The notes below the pieces were generated by a model. That model was not told the origin of the DNA, searched no databases, and worked only from the letters and a program-made list of their open reading frames with translations. A program made the translations under genes and the position numbers. Shown one piece after another: positions 1 through 11,040 of a stretch of 64,000 nt of DNA. This stretch comes from Roridomyces roridus (Eukaryota; Basidiomycota; Agaricomycetes; Agaricales; Mycenaceae). Position 1 is the first letter of the stretch. Each line of letters opens with the position of its first letter. The DNA lies in NCBI GenBank assembly GCA_029378245.1, contig JARKIF010000001.1, forward strand, positions 2,418,001-2,482,000, written 5' to 3'.

Positions 1-2279
1 CTGTGCATGCATGTGCGGTATTCGTTGGTTGTGGTGTGGTCAAGGATATCGGTCGCATGGGCCGCATTCTCAAGCTCCTAACCAATGCACTTGACCAATC
101 CAAAGGTTTTTCTTCTTCTTTGGTTTACAATCAACCCTGTTTTGACCTCTGATGCAGACTCGGGAATGTTGTCGCTGGGAGAAGGAGGCGAGCTCAGCCC
201 CAACGCATCGGCCATGCTCAGAATCTCCACCTTATCGGCCTGGGCACAGCTTGAGATCGCGAGTTCCAAGCAAGCATATCTAACAGATGTTCTTAAACCT
301 TACCGGGCAACTCTTGCTTTATTGTGGTTGGCCTCCCTGCGCGACTACGCAAGTATCCGCATTGACTCCGAGTTCTTGAACGATACTTCTTCGGTGGCAC
401 TAGACTCTTCCTATTCGAGTCTCGGAAAAGAGGTGTTGCTCCCGGTGCGCCTAGTTGCCCATTCTATTGCCGATGTATGTCCTTACGTGCATAGTATTAT
501 ACCAGTTCGTGGTCTGTCATACTTCAGGCAGTAGCCGCAGCTATGCAAGCCAACGACCCTCATATTCTGGCAGCCATGGACGGACAGGAGCTCGGCAAAG
601 ACGCTGCGCCTCCCCCGCACAAGGCACCTCGACGAGAGGAACCGACCATGTTCTTCTTCATTGTTTTTGGGCTGGTCTATGAGGCGCTCGCCACGGCTTC
701 AACTGAATCAAGTTCCTCGACGGCGTCCCGCCAATCCAAGATAATCGCAGCGTTGCAGACACTTAAATCTCTCGTCAAGCCAGAGTACGCTGGAAAGGCA
801 ATAATGGAGGCTGCCATATTCGACGAATTCATTAGTCTTTGCTACCGGATGGCTATGACAGAGGCGGCACCGATTCAGATTCACCTTGTCGAAGTACTGA
901 CAGTCATGGCTGCAACACACGATTCTGCAGTGGATGGGTCAGTTGTCCTTCTTCTGGTTTTTCAATCTCTGACCTTGTTTGTAGCTCGGATCCTCTTTCA
1001 CATACCTCTCCTCGAGCTCATTGTCTCAGAATATGCTCCCATATTTTGCGGCATTCGACATCCGTATCTTCTCGAGGCTCTCTCATTCGTCAGTGCACGT
1101 TTGGTTTCAACGGCTCCCGACCCTGACTCGTTTCAGAGGGTGCAGTTCCCGATCGTATCAGGATGATTATGGCAGCCTTTTCTGCATTCGTCTCCGTTGG
1201 TTCAGCGATCAAATCCCTACATAGAGAGGATGTACGATCCGTGGGCATTCTATTGTACAGCGGTAAGATCATATGCTCGAAGAGTTCATTGACTAATCTG
1301 CGTAAAGAATTGCTCAAGGATGAATCGTCGGAGATGGATCTCGTTGGACCCACGTTACCAGCTCTCAAGTCGTTGCTTGACATACCGACCGCCTCGCCAG
1401 ACGCCACGGACCGTTACAGCCGGCTTGTACACGGTCTTATCTCGGCCTGCTTGCTGAATGTCGACGAGATGGGGTCAGTATTCTGCGCAATACTCCTAAT
1501 CATTCATGTTGATGTTGTGTTCGCAGAGGTCGCCAAGGAACCATCTCAGCGAAGAAGATCAAGAACAATCTCTTGGCCGCAGTTCTCATCTTGACTGTCA
1601 TTCCGACGTCAGTGAAAGTCGGAGAAGCAGTAATCGAGCACTGCTGCTTCTTGATTAGCCAAAAACTTGTGGACGCCGGCGAGGTGAGCTCGCTCCGCTT
1701 ATGAGGCATGCACTCACACTGTCTAGATGTCATTGCCCGCATCCCATTGCGCTAAAACATTGATCTTGGCGTCAGCCTCTGGCAATGCTATACTACAGCA
1801 ATGTGCGAGGCTGCTGGTCCCAGGCCTCATCGAGTACATTGCGAAGATGGCCCCCTCGGTCAATGATGGTACCATCTCAGAGCCTCATGCAGCTGCTGTC
1901 GGTGAGGTCTGGAAAGCTTTCTCCGCATTTTTTGCCACAGTGCCAGAGGACCACCGTACGTAGTGACACCTCTTGGACTTTTACGTACTCATCGTCCTCA
2001 GGAACACGGCTGTTAGGCGTCTTGCTGCCGACCATCACTTTGCTCTTGTCGAATCCCAATCCACAACCAACAGCGGCTGCATTGGTGGCCCAGAGCATCA
2101 GGGAGCTTTTGGCATACGCCACGACTTCTCCCGCAGCCTTCAAGGATGCTGCCGCTAAACTCGACTCGGCGACCCGGGACTTGTTGGAGCAGTCTGTCAG
2201 GCGAGCTGTTGGTGGTGGAAGCAGCACATCGACTGCTGCACCTGCCGTGAAACCGCAGATATCCCTGAGATCATTCTGA
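1..2279 (+). CDS. LAA1: LAA1/HEATR5-like HEAT-repeat protein, 3' part
   Basis: This is the C-terminal part of a very large HEAT-repeat protein; the 5' end lies outside the window. The family (yeast Laa1, animal HEATR5) acts with the AP-1 clathrin adaptor in traffic between trans-Golgi and endosomes. Family-like stretches include MFFFIVFGLVYEAL near 650, NNLLAAVLILTVIP near 1575 and HCAKTLILASASGNA near 1745. About eight short introns join the exons, the last coding exon ending in a Ser/Ala-rich tail. The exons either side of the intron near 1100-1140 do not join in frame; one extra base in that area would explain it. Family assignment is fairly sure; which paralogue is less so. Confidence 0.8.
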
Positions 2280-2389
2280 GATTGATCATACAAGATTTGT
2301 AACCATAATACCTCGGATAATGTCATGTAATTTCACCGCTGGAACGGATTGTCAAAGGTTACACTAGGATATACATACAAAGGGTCTGG

Positions 2390-3682
2390 CTACTTTTTTC
2401 TCAGTAAATCTCGTGCTATTTCTTCAGGGTCGTTGGAAAGGTCCGGAAGCCAGAACGCCTACGGCAGTATAAGAAAGGAATTCCCAACAATACGCGAAAA
2501 TGAACGAACCAATTCAGCACCAGCAGAGACCATCATCGCAAGCCGGGGATTGAACCTGACGCATCTCGAAGGACCCGGGTGTCCATCAAGCACAACGATA
2601 GGCAGCAGCTTCATCGGCGGCACCTTCAAGTCAACGTCCCCTGACCGCGTCGGTAACTGCTGGCAGTCCCATATGAAGATCTTGCCGTCCAAACTCCCGG
2701 AGACAATGTATTTGCTATCAGGCGTCCAGCCCACCTCTTCCCCACTGCTTCCCTTTGATGGTTCAATATTTATGGAGGCGGTCAACGCTCGACGCTCGAG
2801 GCCAATGTGTCCCTCGAGCTTGGCCAGCAAGTGTCCCTCAAACGCGTCGACGATGTAGTGGGCAGAGCCTGAGCAGCCGACGAGCAGATATTTGCCGTTG
2901 GAAGAAAAGGCCATGGATGTCATGTATATCGCGCGCGGTGGGAAGCTGATCAGGCTCAGCGTAGGGTCGTCCAACGTGATGACGAGGAACGGTGCCTTGT
3001 CATAGTTGGCTTGGTCGTATAGCAGGATACGAGAGTAGTTGTTGACCGCGACGGCAAAAACTACGCCCGTGGAGTCGTAGGCAACTATGGGTGTGGAAGG
3101 CACAGCCAAAAGACCGCGGCAGGTGGGAGCGCGAAGATCCCACAGGCGAACTGTGCGGTCTTGCGAACCGGACATGAAACCATCATCGACCGGCGACATT
3201 TCGAGGGAAACGACGCGGCCTTTATGGCCCTTGAAGTACTGCAAATACTTGTTGTCGTGAAGGGAATGATATCGGACGGTGTCGTCTTCTTTCGTGGAGG
3301 CATGTAGAATGGCCGTGTTCTTGTGCGTGAACCGTGGCAAGTCGACTCCGTATTTTTTGGAGTGCAATATTTTCACTTGTCTGAGTTGGAGGCTTAGTAT
3401 CCTGGAAGCCAAGTAGGAGGCGGAACTCGCTTGCCGGATTTACAGCTATACAAGCGAAAGGTCTCATCCTCCGAAGCAGTGATAACCTGGTCTCCCCGGT
3501 CGTCGAATCCGATCCCAGTAATATGTCTCGGCCCAGGAAACTGCTGCCTGGGAGCGTTGCCTGTACCTGCCGCCGGCGAGGGCTCGACAGCACCCTTGAT
3601 GATTTTTGCGGGCTTCAACTTGGTCTGGAATTGCAAAGATTTAAGGGTCTCCCGTTCTCCGCTGTCTGGCCAACTTCACCAT
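2390..3682 (-). CDS. SWD2: WD40 protein Swd2/WDR82
   Basis: Beta-propeller subunit of the COMPASS (Set1) histone H3K4 methyltransferase; in yeast it also serves the cleavage and polyadenylation factor. The protein reads through WD repeats such as SGSQDRTVRLWDLR and VSGSLDGKIFIWD, with the family motif LHSKKYGVDL. Three introns are inferred. The first (3625-3679) follows the ATG directly, giving MTKLKPAKI. The second (3381-3430) has a GC donor (GCGAGT) and restores SGKQVKILHSKKYG. The last lies near 2463-2510 and leads to a C-terminus AFWLPDLSNDPEEIA. The gene diverges from RPB5 across 118 bp. Identity is secure; the start is inferred from splice logic. Confidence 0.88.
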
Positions 3683-3800
3683 GGTTTGATTGGATAAAGG
3701 GAGTGGGGTCGACGCCCCATTGTTGCTGGTGCTTGGCTGCGGTGCCATTCAAGGGAGAGTTTGATGCCGTGATCGGTGCGCGCTTTGCTCTTGACGTCTG
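3683..3800. promoter_or_regulatory. Shared SWD2/RPB5 divergent promoter region
   Basis: 118 bp between the two start codons. No recognisable TATA box or known site was seen; its role is inferred from position alone. Confidence 0.5.
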
Positions 3801-4617
3801 ATGAGTGAACAGGACGAGACCGCGAAACTATGGAAAGTCAACCGGACAATCCACGAACTCGTCAAGGACAGAGTCAGCAGAATGCTTGCACAGTTTTCGC
3901 GGTGGAATTGACTCGAATGCAGGGATTCCAGGTTGCAGATGAAGAAATCAGCATGGACCTCAATACTTTCCGACAAAACTTTGCCAACAACGGGGGAGTG
4001 GTCGAGTGAGTTGTCCGACCGTCGGGTTTCCTGAGCCTGAATACGGCCAGTCGCAATCAGCTCAATTTCTACACCAATTCCCGCGTTAACCCTACCGACC
4101 AAATTTTCGTCTTCTTCTCTGAAGAGAAGAATGTGGGCGTAAAAACAATGCGAAAGTTGGCAAGGACTCCTTTGACTCTGGCGCCCATCTGACACTGGTA
4201 CCAAGATTGCTCAGTATCCTTGAAGAGAAGGCGATACAACGGGGTATCATTGTCTTTCCGACCACCATGACTTCCTCGGCACGCAAGGTGATTACCGCCA
4301 TGGCCGCCCAGTATCGTCTGGAGGAATTCTCCGAATCCGACTTGCTGGTCAACATTGTACACCACACCCTCGTTCCGAGGCACGATATCCTCTCTGCCGA
4401 AGAGAAGAAGATCCTGCTCGAAAAATAGTGCGTGTTTGTACTCTGCAAGTAACTCACTGACGGGCCGCCAGCCGCCTGAAAGAAACGCAACTGCCGCGCA
4501 TCCAACTAGCAGACCCCGTTGCACGCTATTACGGACTACGACGCTGGGCAGGTTGTCAAAATCACTCGTCCGAGTGAGACCAGTGGTCGGTATGCCAGTT
4601 ACCGAATATGTTTCTAG
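3801..4617 (+). CDS. RPB5: RNA polymerase subunit RPABC1 (Rpb5)
   Basis: Subunit shared by RNA polymerases I, II and III, forming part of the lower jaw that contacts downstream DNA. Four introns of about 45-50 nt are removed. The N-terminus ([19 protein letters not shown]), the middle ([13 protein letters not shown]) and the C-terminal assembly domain ([15 protein letters not shown]) match the family in order and spacing, and the total length is normal. The conserved end ([18 protein letters not shown]) is only reached after a +1 shift: there is one extra base, most simply the C at 4544. Since the gene is essential and everything else is intact, a sequence error is the likely cause. Confidence 0.93.
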
Positions 4618-4790
4618 ACCACATCATGTATTTTATCTGCTGCCCATAATCCATTGTATATCAAGACACGCGACCGCGCTTCGACTCAGATCTGACCGCG
4701 TCCACGTAGCACAGTCGTGGCATCAAATTCTGATTCCTTCTTCTACTTATACTGTGAACGCGTTTATGCTTCAATAATCCGCCTACTTAG

Positions 4791-7764
4791 ATGCAGCTGC
4801 TTCGACTAGCCAGCGCCCTCCTTTTGCTCTTGCCCCTCTTGCTCTTGCCCCACTCTGCTTTCGCCTCCGTCCTCGCTATCGACTATGGCACGGATTGGAT
4901 CAAGGCGTCCGTCATGAGCCCAGGCGTCCCCTTTGACGTCCTGCTCAACAAGGATTCGAAACGAAAAATCCAAGCCACTGTGGGATGGAAAAATACTGAC
5001 CGTCTCTTTGGAAGCGACGCCTTCAACCTGGTACGTGGCTTGATTCGTCTAGCCTTGCGGCACTTACACCTGTGCTAGGCGGCTCGGTTCCCCTCCGACT
5101 CGTTCTCCTCAGTAAAGTACCTGCTAGCCGCACCCTTCGACAGCGACATATCATCATATTATTCTACCATCTCCACCGCGGAGGTCGTCAAGACATCCCG
5201 TAACACCGTCGCGTTGAAGCAGTCGGACGGGAATGAGTGGAGCGCGGAGGAGCTCGTGGCGATGCAATTCGCGTATGTCAAACAACTGGCAGAGTCGCTG
5301 GCCGGGAGAGAAAGTGTCGGATGTGATCATCGCGGTGCCTCCGTACTACTCGCAATTCCAGCGCGACGCGGTTGTTGACGCGGTCGAAGTTGCCGGTCTG
5401 CGGACGCTGGCCCTCATCAACGACGGAACGGCCGTGGCCGTCAACTATGCCATGACCCGCAACTTTCCTACCCCCGAGTACCATGTCATCTTCGACGCTG
5501 GCGCATCCTCCATCCGCGCCACCGTCGTTTCCTTCTCAAACTCCAACTCTACCTCAGGGACACAGATCACAGTCGCTGGTGTTGGTTACGATCTAACCAC
5601 TGGTGGCACGGAGCTCGACCGAAGACTGCGCGAAATCCTGATCGACGCCTTCAATACCAAGCACAACAAGAACATCCGCGAGGATAAGCGTGGCATGGCC
5701 AAGTTGTGGAAGGAGGCCGGGAGAGTCAAGGCCATCCTTAGCGCGAACACCGAGGCTACTGCGACGGTAACGTATTCCGTAATCTGACCGGCGCCTTGTG
5801 CACTAAACACCCCACTCTCCAGGTAGAGAGCTTGGCATGGGATATCGATTTCAAGGCCAAGATCACACGCACCGAGTTTGAGAATGTTTGCCAGGATTTG
5901 AAGGGTCACTATGCGAAGCCGATAGAGGATGCGCTGTTAAACGCAGGGTTGACACTGGACAACATCACCTCCGTTATTCTTACTGGAGGCAGCACAAGAA
6001 CACCTATGATTCAAGCAGCTGTTAAGGCTTCCGTCGGAGAGTACGCCCCATTCTACCTTTTAGTCGACTCAATTTATCCCTTTCGCAGAGACAAAATCGC
6101 CCTCAACGTCAACGCTGATGAAGCCGCCGTCCTGGGTGCTGCCTTGCACGGAGCGAGCTTGAGTCGCCAGTTCAAGACCAAGGATATCAAGGTCACCGAC
6201 ATTAACCCCTTTGACATCCAGACGTCCTACCTGGCCGCCGCATCCACCTCAAGGACCATCACTACACTCGTCTTCCCCGCTGGCTCCAAAGCCGGCACGA
6301 AAAAGACTATGACATTCAAACGGAAAGACGACTTTGTCATCAATTTTGATTACAAAAATCCAGTAGCACCGTGAGTTGTGTCTCACCCCAGTCGAGATGT
6401 TCTTATGCCTGGTTTCAGAGGCTTCCCAACAAGATTCCTGGAAGTGGGCATTGAAGGCGTCGCAGAGGCGATCGCCAATCTGACCGAACTTGGGGCTACG
6501 GACCCTGTCGTTAAGGCGACCTTGACTCTGTCCGAATCTGGCTTTATCTCAGTCTCGAGCGCGGTGGCCTTCGGAGAGATCAAGGACGACTCCATTGCGG
6601 GTGCGTTTTTTTCTCCTCGTTCAAAACGTCGCTTGTTTCTCATCACACGAGGCAGGCAAACTGAAAGGCTTCTTCGGTGGGGCGAGCACCTCTGAGGCGG
6701 ACTGCGGAGACACCGGAGAATGCCGCACCGCGGGAATCAGAGTCCTCCACAAACTCGACCCCGGAAAAGGAGGAGGAAAAGAAAAAGCCCGCAGTCAAGG
6801 ATAACACGATTACTCTCAATACGTCTGTTGTTTTCCCGACCATCCCACCGATGACTGTCGACCACAAGAAGAACTCACGGAGCAGGTACGTCCAGATTGC
6901 GTACTTGCGCATTTATCCGACTGAAATTGTGCCAAGGCTACGTGCAATCGACCTCGACGAAGCCGCGGTCGCCCGCAAGGAGGAAGCCCGGAATAGCTTT
7001 GAGGGCTACATGTATAGGTTGCGCGACCTCCTCGACGAAAATAACCGTGATACCCCATTCACGCAGTGCTCACAAGACTCGGAACGCAAGGCGATCGCTG
7101 ACAAGCTAGAAGAATCGTTTACTTGGCTGCACGACAAGGGTGATGTCGCTGAGACTTCGCAATTCCTTGACAAGCGGAATGCACTGGAGTAGGATCTTTC
7201 CCTTTCGCAGTCAGTACAATGCTCATAACTTGTTTCTCAGGATCCTTGAAAGGCCCATTCGTTCACCGATACCAGGAGATTGAGGCGTTCCCACAGGCCT
7301 TGAACAACAGCCAGATGTGGAACTGGAGCACGCGTCTCTTCTTGACGGAGGCGCGGCAGAACCTGACTGCCGAGGCAGCGGCTGATTTGCCATCGAAGTG
7401 GACGAAAGAAGAGCTAGATTCACTCGAGAAGACGCTCAAGGAGCACGAGAGCTGGCTAGCTGAGTGGGTCGAAAAGCAGAAGGCCGTCAAGTCAAATGAG
7501 GACCCTGTGATCGAGACTACCGAGATGAAGGCCAGGGCAAAGGTGCTAGAGACGGCACTGCAGAAGCTTGTGAAGCGGAAGGTGCCTAAAGTCGTGAAGA
7601 AGAAAACTACGACGACAAGCGCGGTAGAGACCGAGACGGCGGCTTCTGCGGAGGAGGCAACACCGGTCGTTTCTGACGCCGCTGAGGAGCCGATAATACC
7701 AACGCCGACACCTGTAACCCCAGAGGGCGAGCAGGTGCCTTTACCGACTCACGACGAGCTGTAA
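4791..7764 (+). CDS. LHS1: ER lumenal Hsp70-like chaperone Lhs1/GRP170
   Basis: Large Hsp70-family protein of the ER lumen; relatives act as nucleotide-exchange factor for BiP/Kar2 and as holdase. A leucine-rich signal peptide (first ~25 residues) is followed by the ATPase motif LAIDYGTDWIK, the second phosphate motif VILTGGSTRTP and a C-terminal helical extension containing ALNNSQMWNWSTR. It ends in the ER-retrieval signal HDEL. About seven introns, ~870 residues, a normal size. Three frame breaks are evident, each explained by one extra base: the G run at 5304-5306 (before VSDVIIAVPPYYSQ), after GKLKGFFGG near 6678-6710, and near 7252-7258 before VHRYQEIEAFPQ. Surrounding sequence is well conserved, so sequencing error is more likely than decay. 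Confidence 0.9.
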
Positions 7765-7855
7765 TCGCGTTGTTATTATTATTCTTTCGCCCACATCAAA
7801 CTATCGTGTCTTGTATTATAGAGGAACACACGTAGAATAATGGATTTTCGCTACA

Positions 7856-9502
7856 CTAGGCGAGCAGCATCTTCCGTGGGTCCTCCAGGTATTCCTTGAT
7901 ACGAACTGCATTGCGCGGTGAACAAATGGATGAAGGAAACGTCGAGACAACGCACCAAGGAAAGTGACGGCTTCCCTGCCATCAAGTAGTCGGTGGTCGT
8001 ACGTCAAGGCAACAACCATGATGGGACGGATGACAATCTGCCCGTCCACGACAACGGGCTTGTCCTTGATTGCGTGCATACCTAGGCCTATGAGAAAAAG
8101 GAAAACGCGGGTATGGATGGTGCTCACCCAGAACGGCAGCTTGAGGAAGATTGATAATTGGTGTACCATAAAGAGAGCCAAAGACACCGCCGTTGGAGCT
8201 GTGAAGAGTTTTAGAGAGGGCCGCCGACAGAAACAGGTATCGTACATGGTGAAAGTTCCGCCAGCCATGTCCTCGAGAGTAAGTTTCCCATCCCGCGCCT
8301 ACCGATTGTCAATAATGACTCCTTGCAACAGATATATAGTTTACCTTCTTCCCCAGGGCGGCGATCTCCTTCTCGATGCCGATAAAGTTGAGGGACTCTG
8401 CGTTGCGCACGACGGGTGTCACGAGGCCTTTGGGTGTGGCAACTGCGACGCTCAAATCGACGTAGTCACGATAAACGATCTCGTCGCCCTCGATGGACGC
8501 ATTGGCCGCAGGGATTTCCTTGAGCGCTAGTGTTGATGCCTTGGCAAACGCACTCATGAAGCCGAGTTTGACGTCGTGCTCCTTGAGAATTGCATCCTTG
8601 TAGCGTTTGCGCATATCCATTAGCGACGACATGTCGATCTCGTTGAACGTTGTGAGCGAGGCCGCGGCGTTCTGCGACTCTTTCAGTCGCTCGGCAATCC
8701 GCAGACGCATACGGTTCATTTTGACGCGAGTCTCATTTCTACTACCAGGTGCCGCTGCAGGAGCAGCCGCCGCCGCCGGCTTGCTCTTCTCTTTGGGTTC
8801 CGGTTTGGGCGTCTCAGACTTTGGCTGCGGCTTTGGCGACTCAGCCTTTGGCTCTGGCTTTTCCGCTGGCTTGTCAGATTTCTCGACCTCTTTGGGTTTG
8901 TTTTCCTGAGCAGGTGGGGACGGAGCAGGTTGTGCTATGGAATGTGTAAGAGCAACGGCGTCGAAAAAAGTGGAAATGCGTACACGATTCTGCCTCCCCG
9001 GGTTCAATTCTGAATAGGTCTTGACCGACAGTGACCGTGTCTTCTTCTTGAGCCAAGAGCTCGACAATCTTCCCTGACATGGGTGCATTGACGGACACGT
9101 CAATCTACAGAATATTTCAGACGCATAGCTTTTATACTAGTAAGACCAACCTTGTCGGTCTCAATGGTTGCAACCTCCTCGTCCACAGATACGCTGTCAC
9201 CCACTTGCTTCAGCCACGACTTGAGTGTTCCTTCTGTAATGGATTCGGCCATTTGAGGAACCGGAACGGTTTCCGCTGCACGCCCAAATAGAGTTAGTTG
9301 AGCCAGTTGAAGCTGCAAAGAATAGGCCTACCCTGGAGAAGGCATGTCGAGTGGAAGGTGGCCCGTTTCGCGTAGCTGCTGGCGAATACCCTGGCAAGGG
9401 ATTGGTTTTCGGTTTTGTCAGAGTTTGGCGGACGTACCTGGCGGGTTGTGCATGGAGGAGCACGCTGCGCCGGGCAGCATTTACTAAATGCTTGGACAGC
9501 AT
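7856..9502 (-). CDS. KGD2: 2-oxoglutarate dehydrogenase E2 (dihydrolipoyl succinyltransferase)
   Basis: Core acyltransferase of the mitochondrial 2-oxoglutarate dehydrogenase complex, passing the succinyl group from lipoamide to CoA in the TCA cycle. Domains in order: an Arg/Ala-rich mitochondrial presequence ([16 protein letters not shown]), a lipoyl domain with the expected lysine in [10 protein letters not shown], a Pro/Lys/Glu linker, and the catalytic domain ending in the active-site motif [15 protein letters not shown]. Eight introns splice in frame; the last gives the terminal peptide [16 protein letters not shown]. About 410 residues, a usual length. Like other KGD2 proteins it shows no clear peripheral subunit-binding domain. 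It shares a 58-bp gap with RAE1. Confidence 0.94.
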
Positions 9503-9560
9503 CGGGGATTAAGAGTGTGTGTTGTGTCTTGTTTGTGATCAGACCGCGTTCGACGCGCGC
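9503..9560. promoter_or_regulatory. Shared KGD2/RAE1 divergent promoter region
   Basis: 58 bp separate the start codons of a mitochondrial enzyme gene and a nuclear-pore gene. The gap has a GT-rich half and a CG-rich half (CGCGTTCGACGCGCGC next to the RAE1 start). No defined factor site is recognised. Confidence 0.5.
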
Positions 9561-10980
9561 ATGGCTTTCTTCAACTCCTCGACGTCTACGGGCTTGAACA
9601 GTGGCGCCGCCGCTGCCGCAGAGAAGGATGTTGAAATGAGCGACCCCCCCACCGATTCCATCTCTTCTCTCGCGTTCTCGGGTCAGGCAGATTATCTCGC
9701 CGTCGGCAGTTGGGATAACAGTGTGCGTCCCGCCCGCTCTTCTCGCCTGCGCATTGCATCTTATTGGAATAGGTTCGTATCTATGAAGTCGGTGCTGGGG
9801 GGCAAAGTCAAGGGAAAGCCATGTATCAGCATGAGGGTCCGGTTCTGAGCGTTTGTTGGAACAAGGTTGACCTCGACCTCTCTTTCAAACTTGACTCATT
9901 CCGCTCACGAGAGGTGCTAGGAAGGCAACAAAGTCTTTTCTGGGGGTGCAGACAACGCTGGGCGCATGTTTGACATCGCGACGGGACAGGCGAACTCAGG
10001 TCGCGCAGCACGATGCTCCAATAAAAGTCGTGAAATGGGTCGACACACCGCAAGCGGGCATATTGGCGACGGGAAGTTGGGACAAGACAATCAAGGTAGG
10101 TTGCCTCATACTTGTCATTGTACGCGAGATTGATCCAGTATAGTACTGGGATCTCCGTGCTGCTGCTCCAGTCGCCACTGTGCAACTTCCAGAGCGTTGC
10201 TACAGCTTTGACATCCAATATCCGCTAATGGTTGTCGGAACGGCGGAGCGCCATATGCAAATATTCAATCTCACCAATCCGACAACACCGTACAAGACGA
10301 TGCTTTCCCCTCTCAAGTGGCAGACACGCGTCGTTTCGTGTTTTACCGCTTCCACGAACAGTGGCTTCGCTGTCGGTAGCGTGGAGGGCAGAGTGGCTAT
10401 CCAGTATGTAGAAGACAAGGACAGCGGGTGAGACATCTCGTCCATATCTCTTTCAATCCCTCATTTCGGCGCGTAGGAATAACTTTTCTTTCAAATGTCA
10501 CCGACGTGATTCTACACCGACCACCAAGGATGCTGCCGTGGTGTTTGCGGTCAACGATATCTCATTCCATCCAGTTCATGGGACATTCTCGACGTGGGTT
10601 GTGTTATTTGCTATTTGTTCGCCTCTGAAAGAATGGTCTAGTTGCGGGGCCGATGGGTCTATCCACTTCTGGGATAAAGATGCCCGAAATCGGCTAAAAA
10701 GTGGGTTATTCGTGCCATGCCCGAACATGGTCTGAGTTATATCAGCCTTTGATCCTGCCCCTGGTCCAATCTCGACCACCGCTTTCAATCGGAATGGAAC
10801 AATCTTCGCGTATGCAGGTAAGAACCTCGAACCCGCACAGCGCTCCAAGTTCACACTCCTGGTGTAGTATCATATGATTGGTCCAAAGGACACTCAGGTT
10901 GCACCCCCGGTCACCCCAATAAGCTTTTCTTGCACGCCTGTAAGGACGACGAGGTGAAGAAGAGGCCTCGCAAAGTTTGA
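9561..10980 (+). CDS. RAE1: mRNA export / nuclear pore WD40 protein Rae1 (Gle2)
   Basis: Seven-bladed propeller that binds the GLEBS motif of nucleoporin Nup98 and supports mRNA export and mitotic functions. Recognised by SSLAFSGQADYLAVGSWDN, the blade VFSGGADNAGRMFD, ILATGSWDKTIKYWDLR, the family segment YSFDIQYPLMVVGTAERH, and the C-terminal KGHSGCTPGHPNKLFLH. Seven short introns; ~355 residues as expected. One frame break sits at 9993-9994, where an extra A separates FDIATGQA from TQVAQHDAPIKVVKW. The rest is continuous. Identity is secure. Confidence 0.92.
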
Positions 10981-11040
10981 ATACATTTTTTGGATTGCTT
11001 TTGTACGTTTTCGGCTGAATGAAAATACATTCATGTACCT

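Noticed and set aside
4791..7764. LHS1 as a pseudogene because of three frame breaks
   Set aside because: All breaks are single extra bases in otherwise conserved sequence, the HDEL end is intact, and essential neighbours show the same kind of break.
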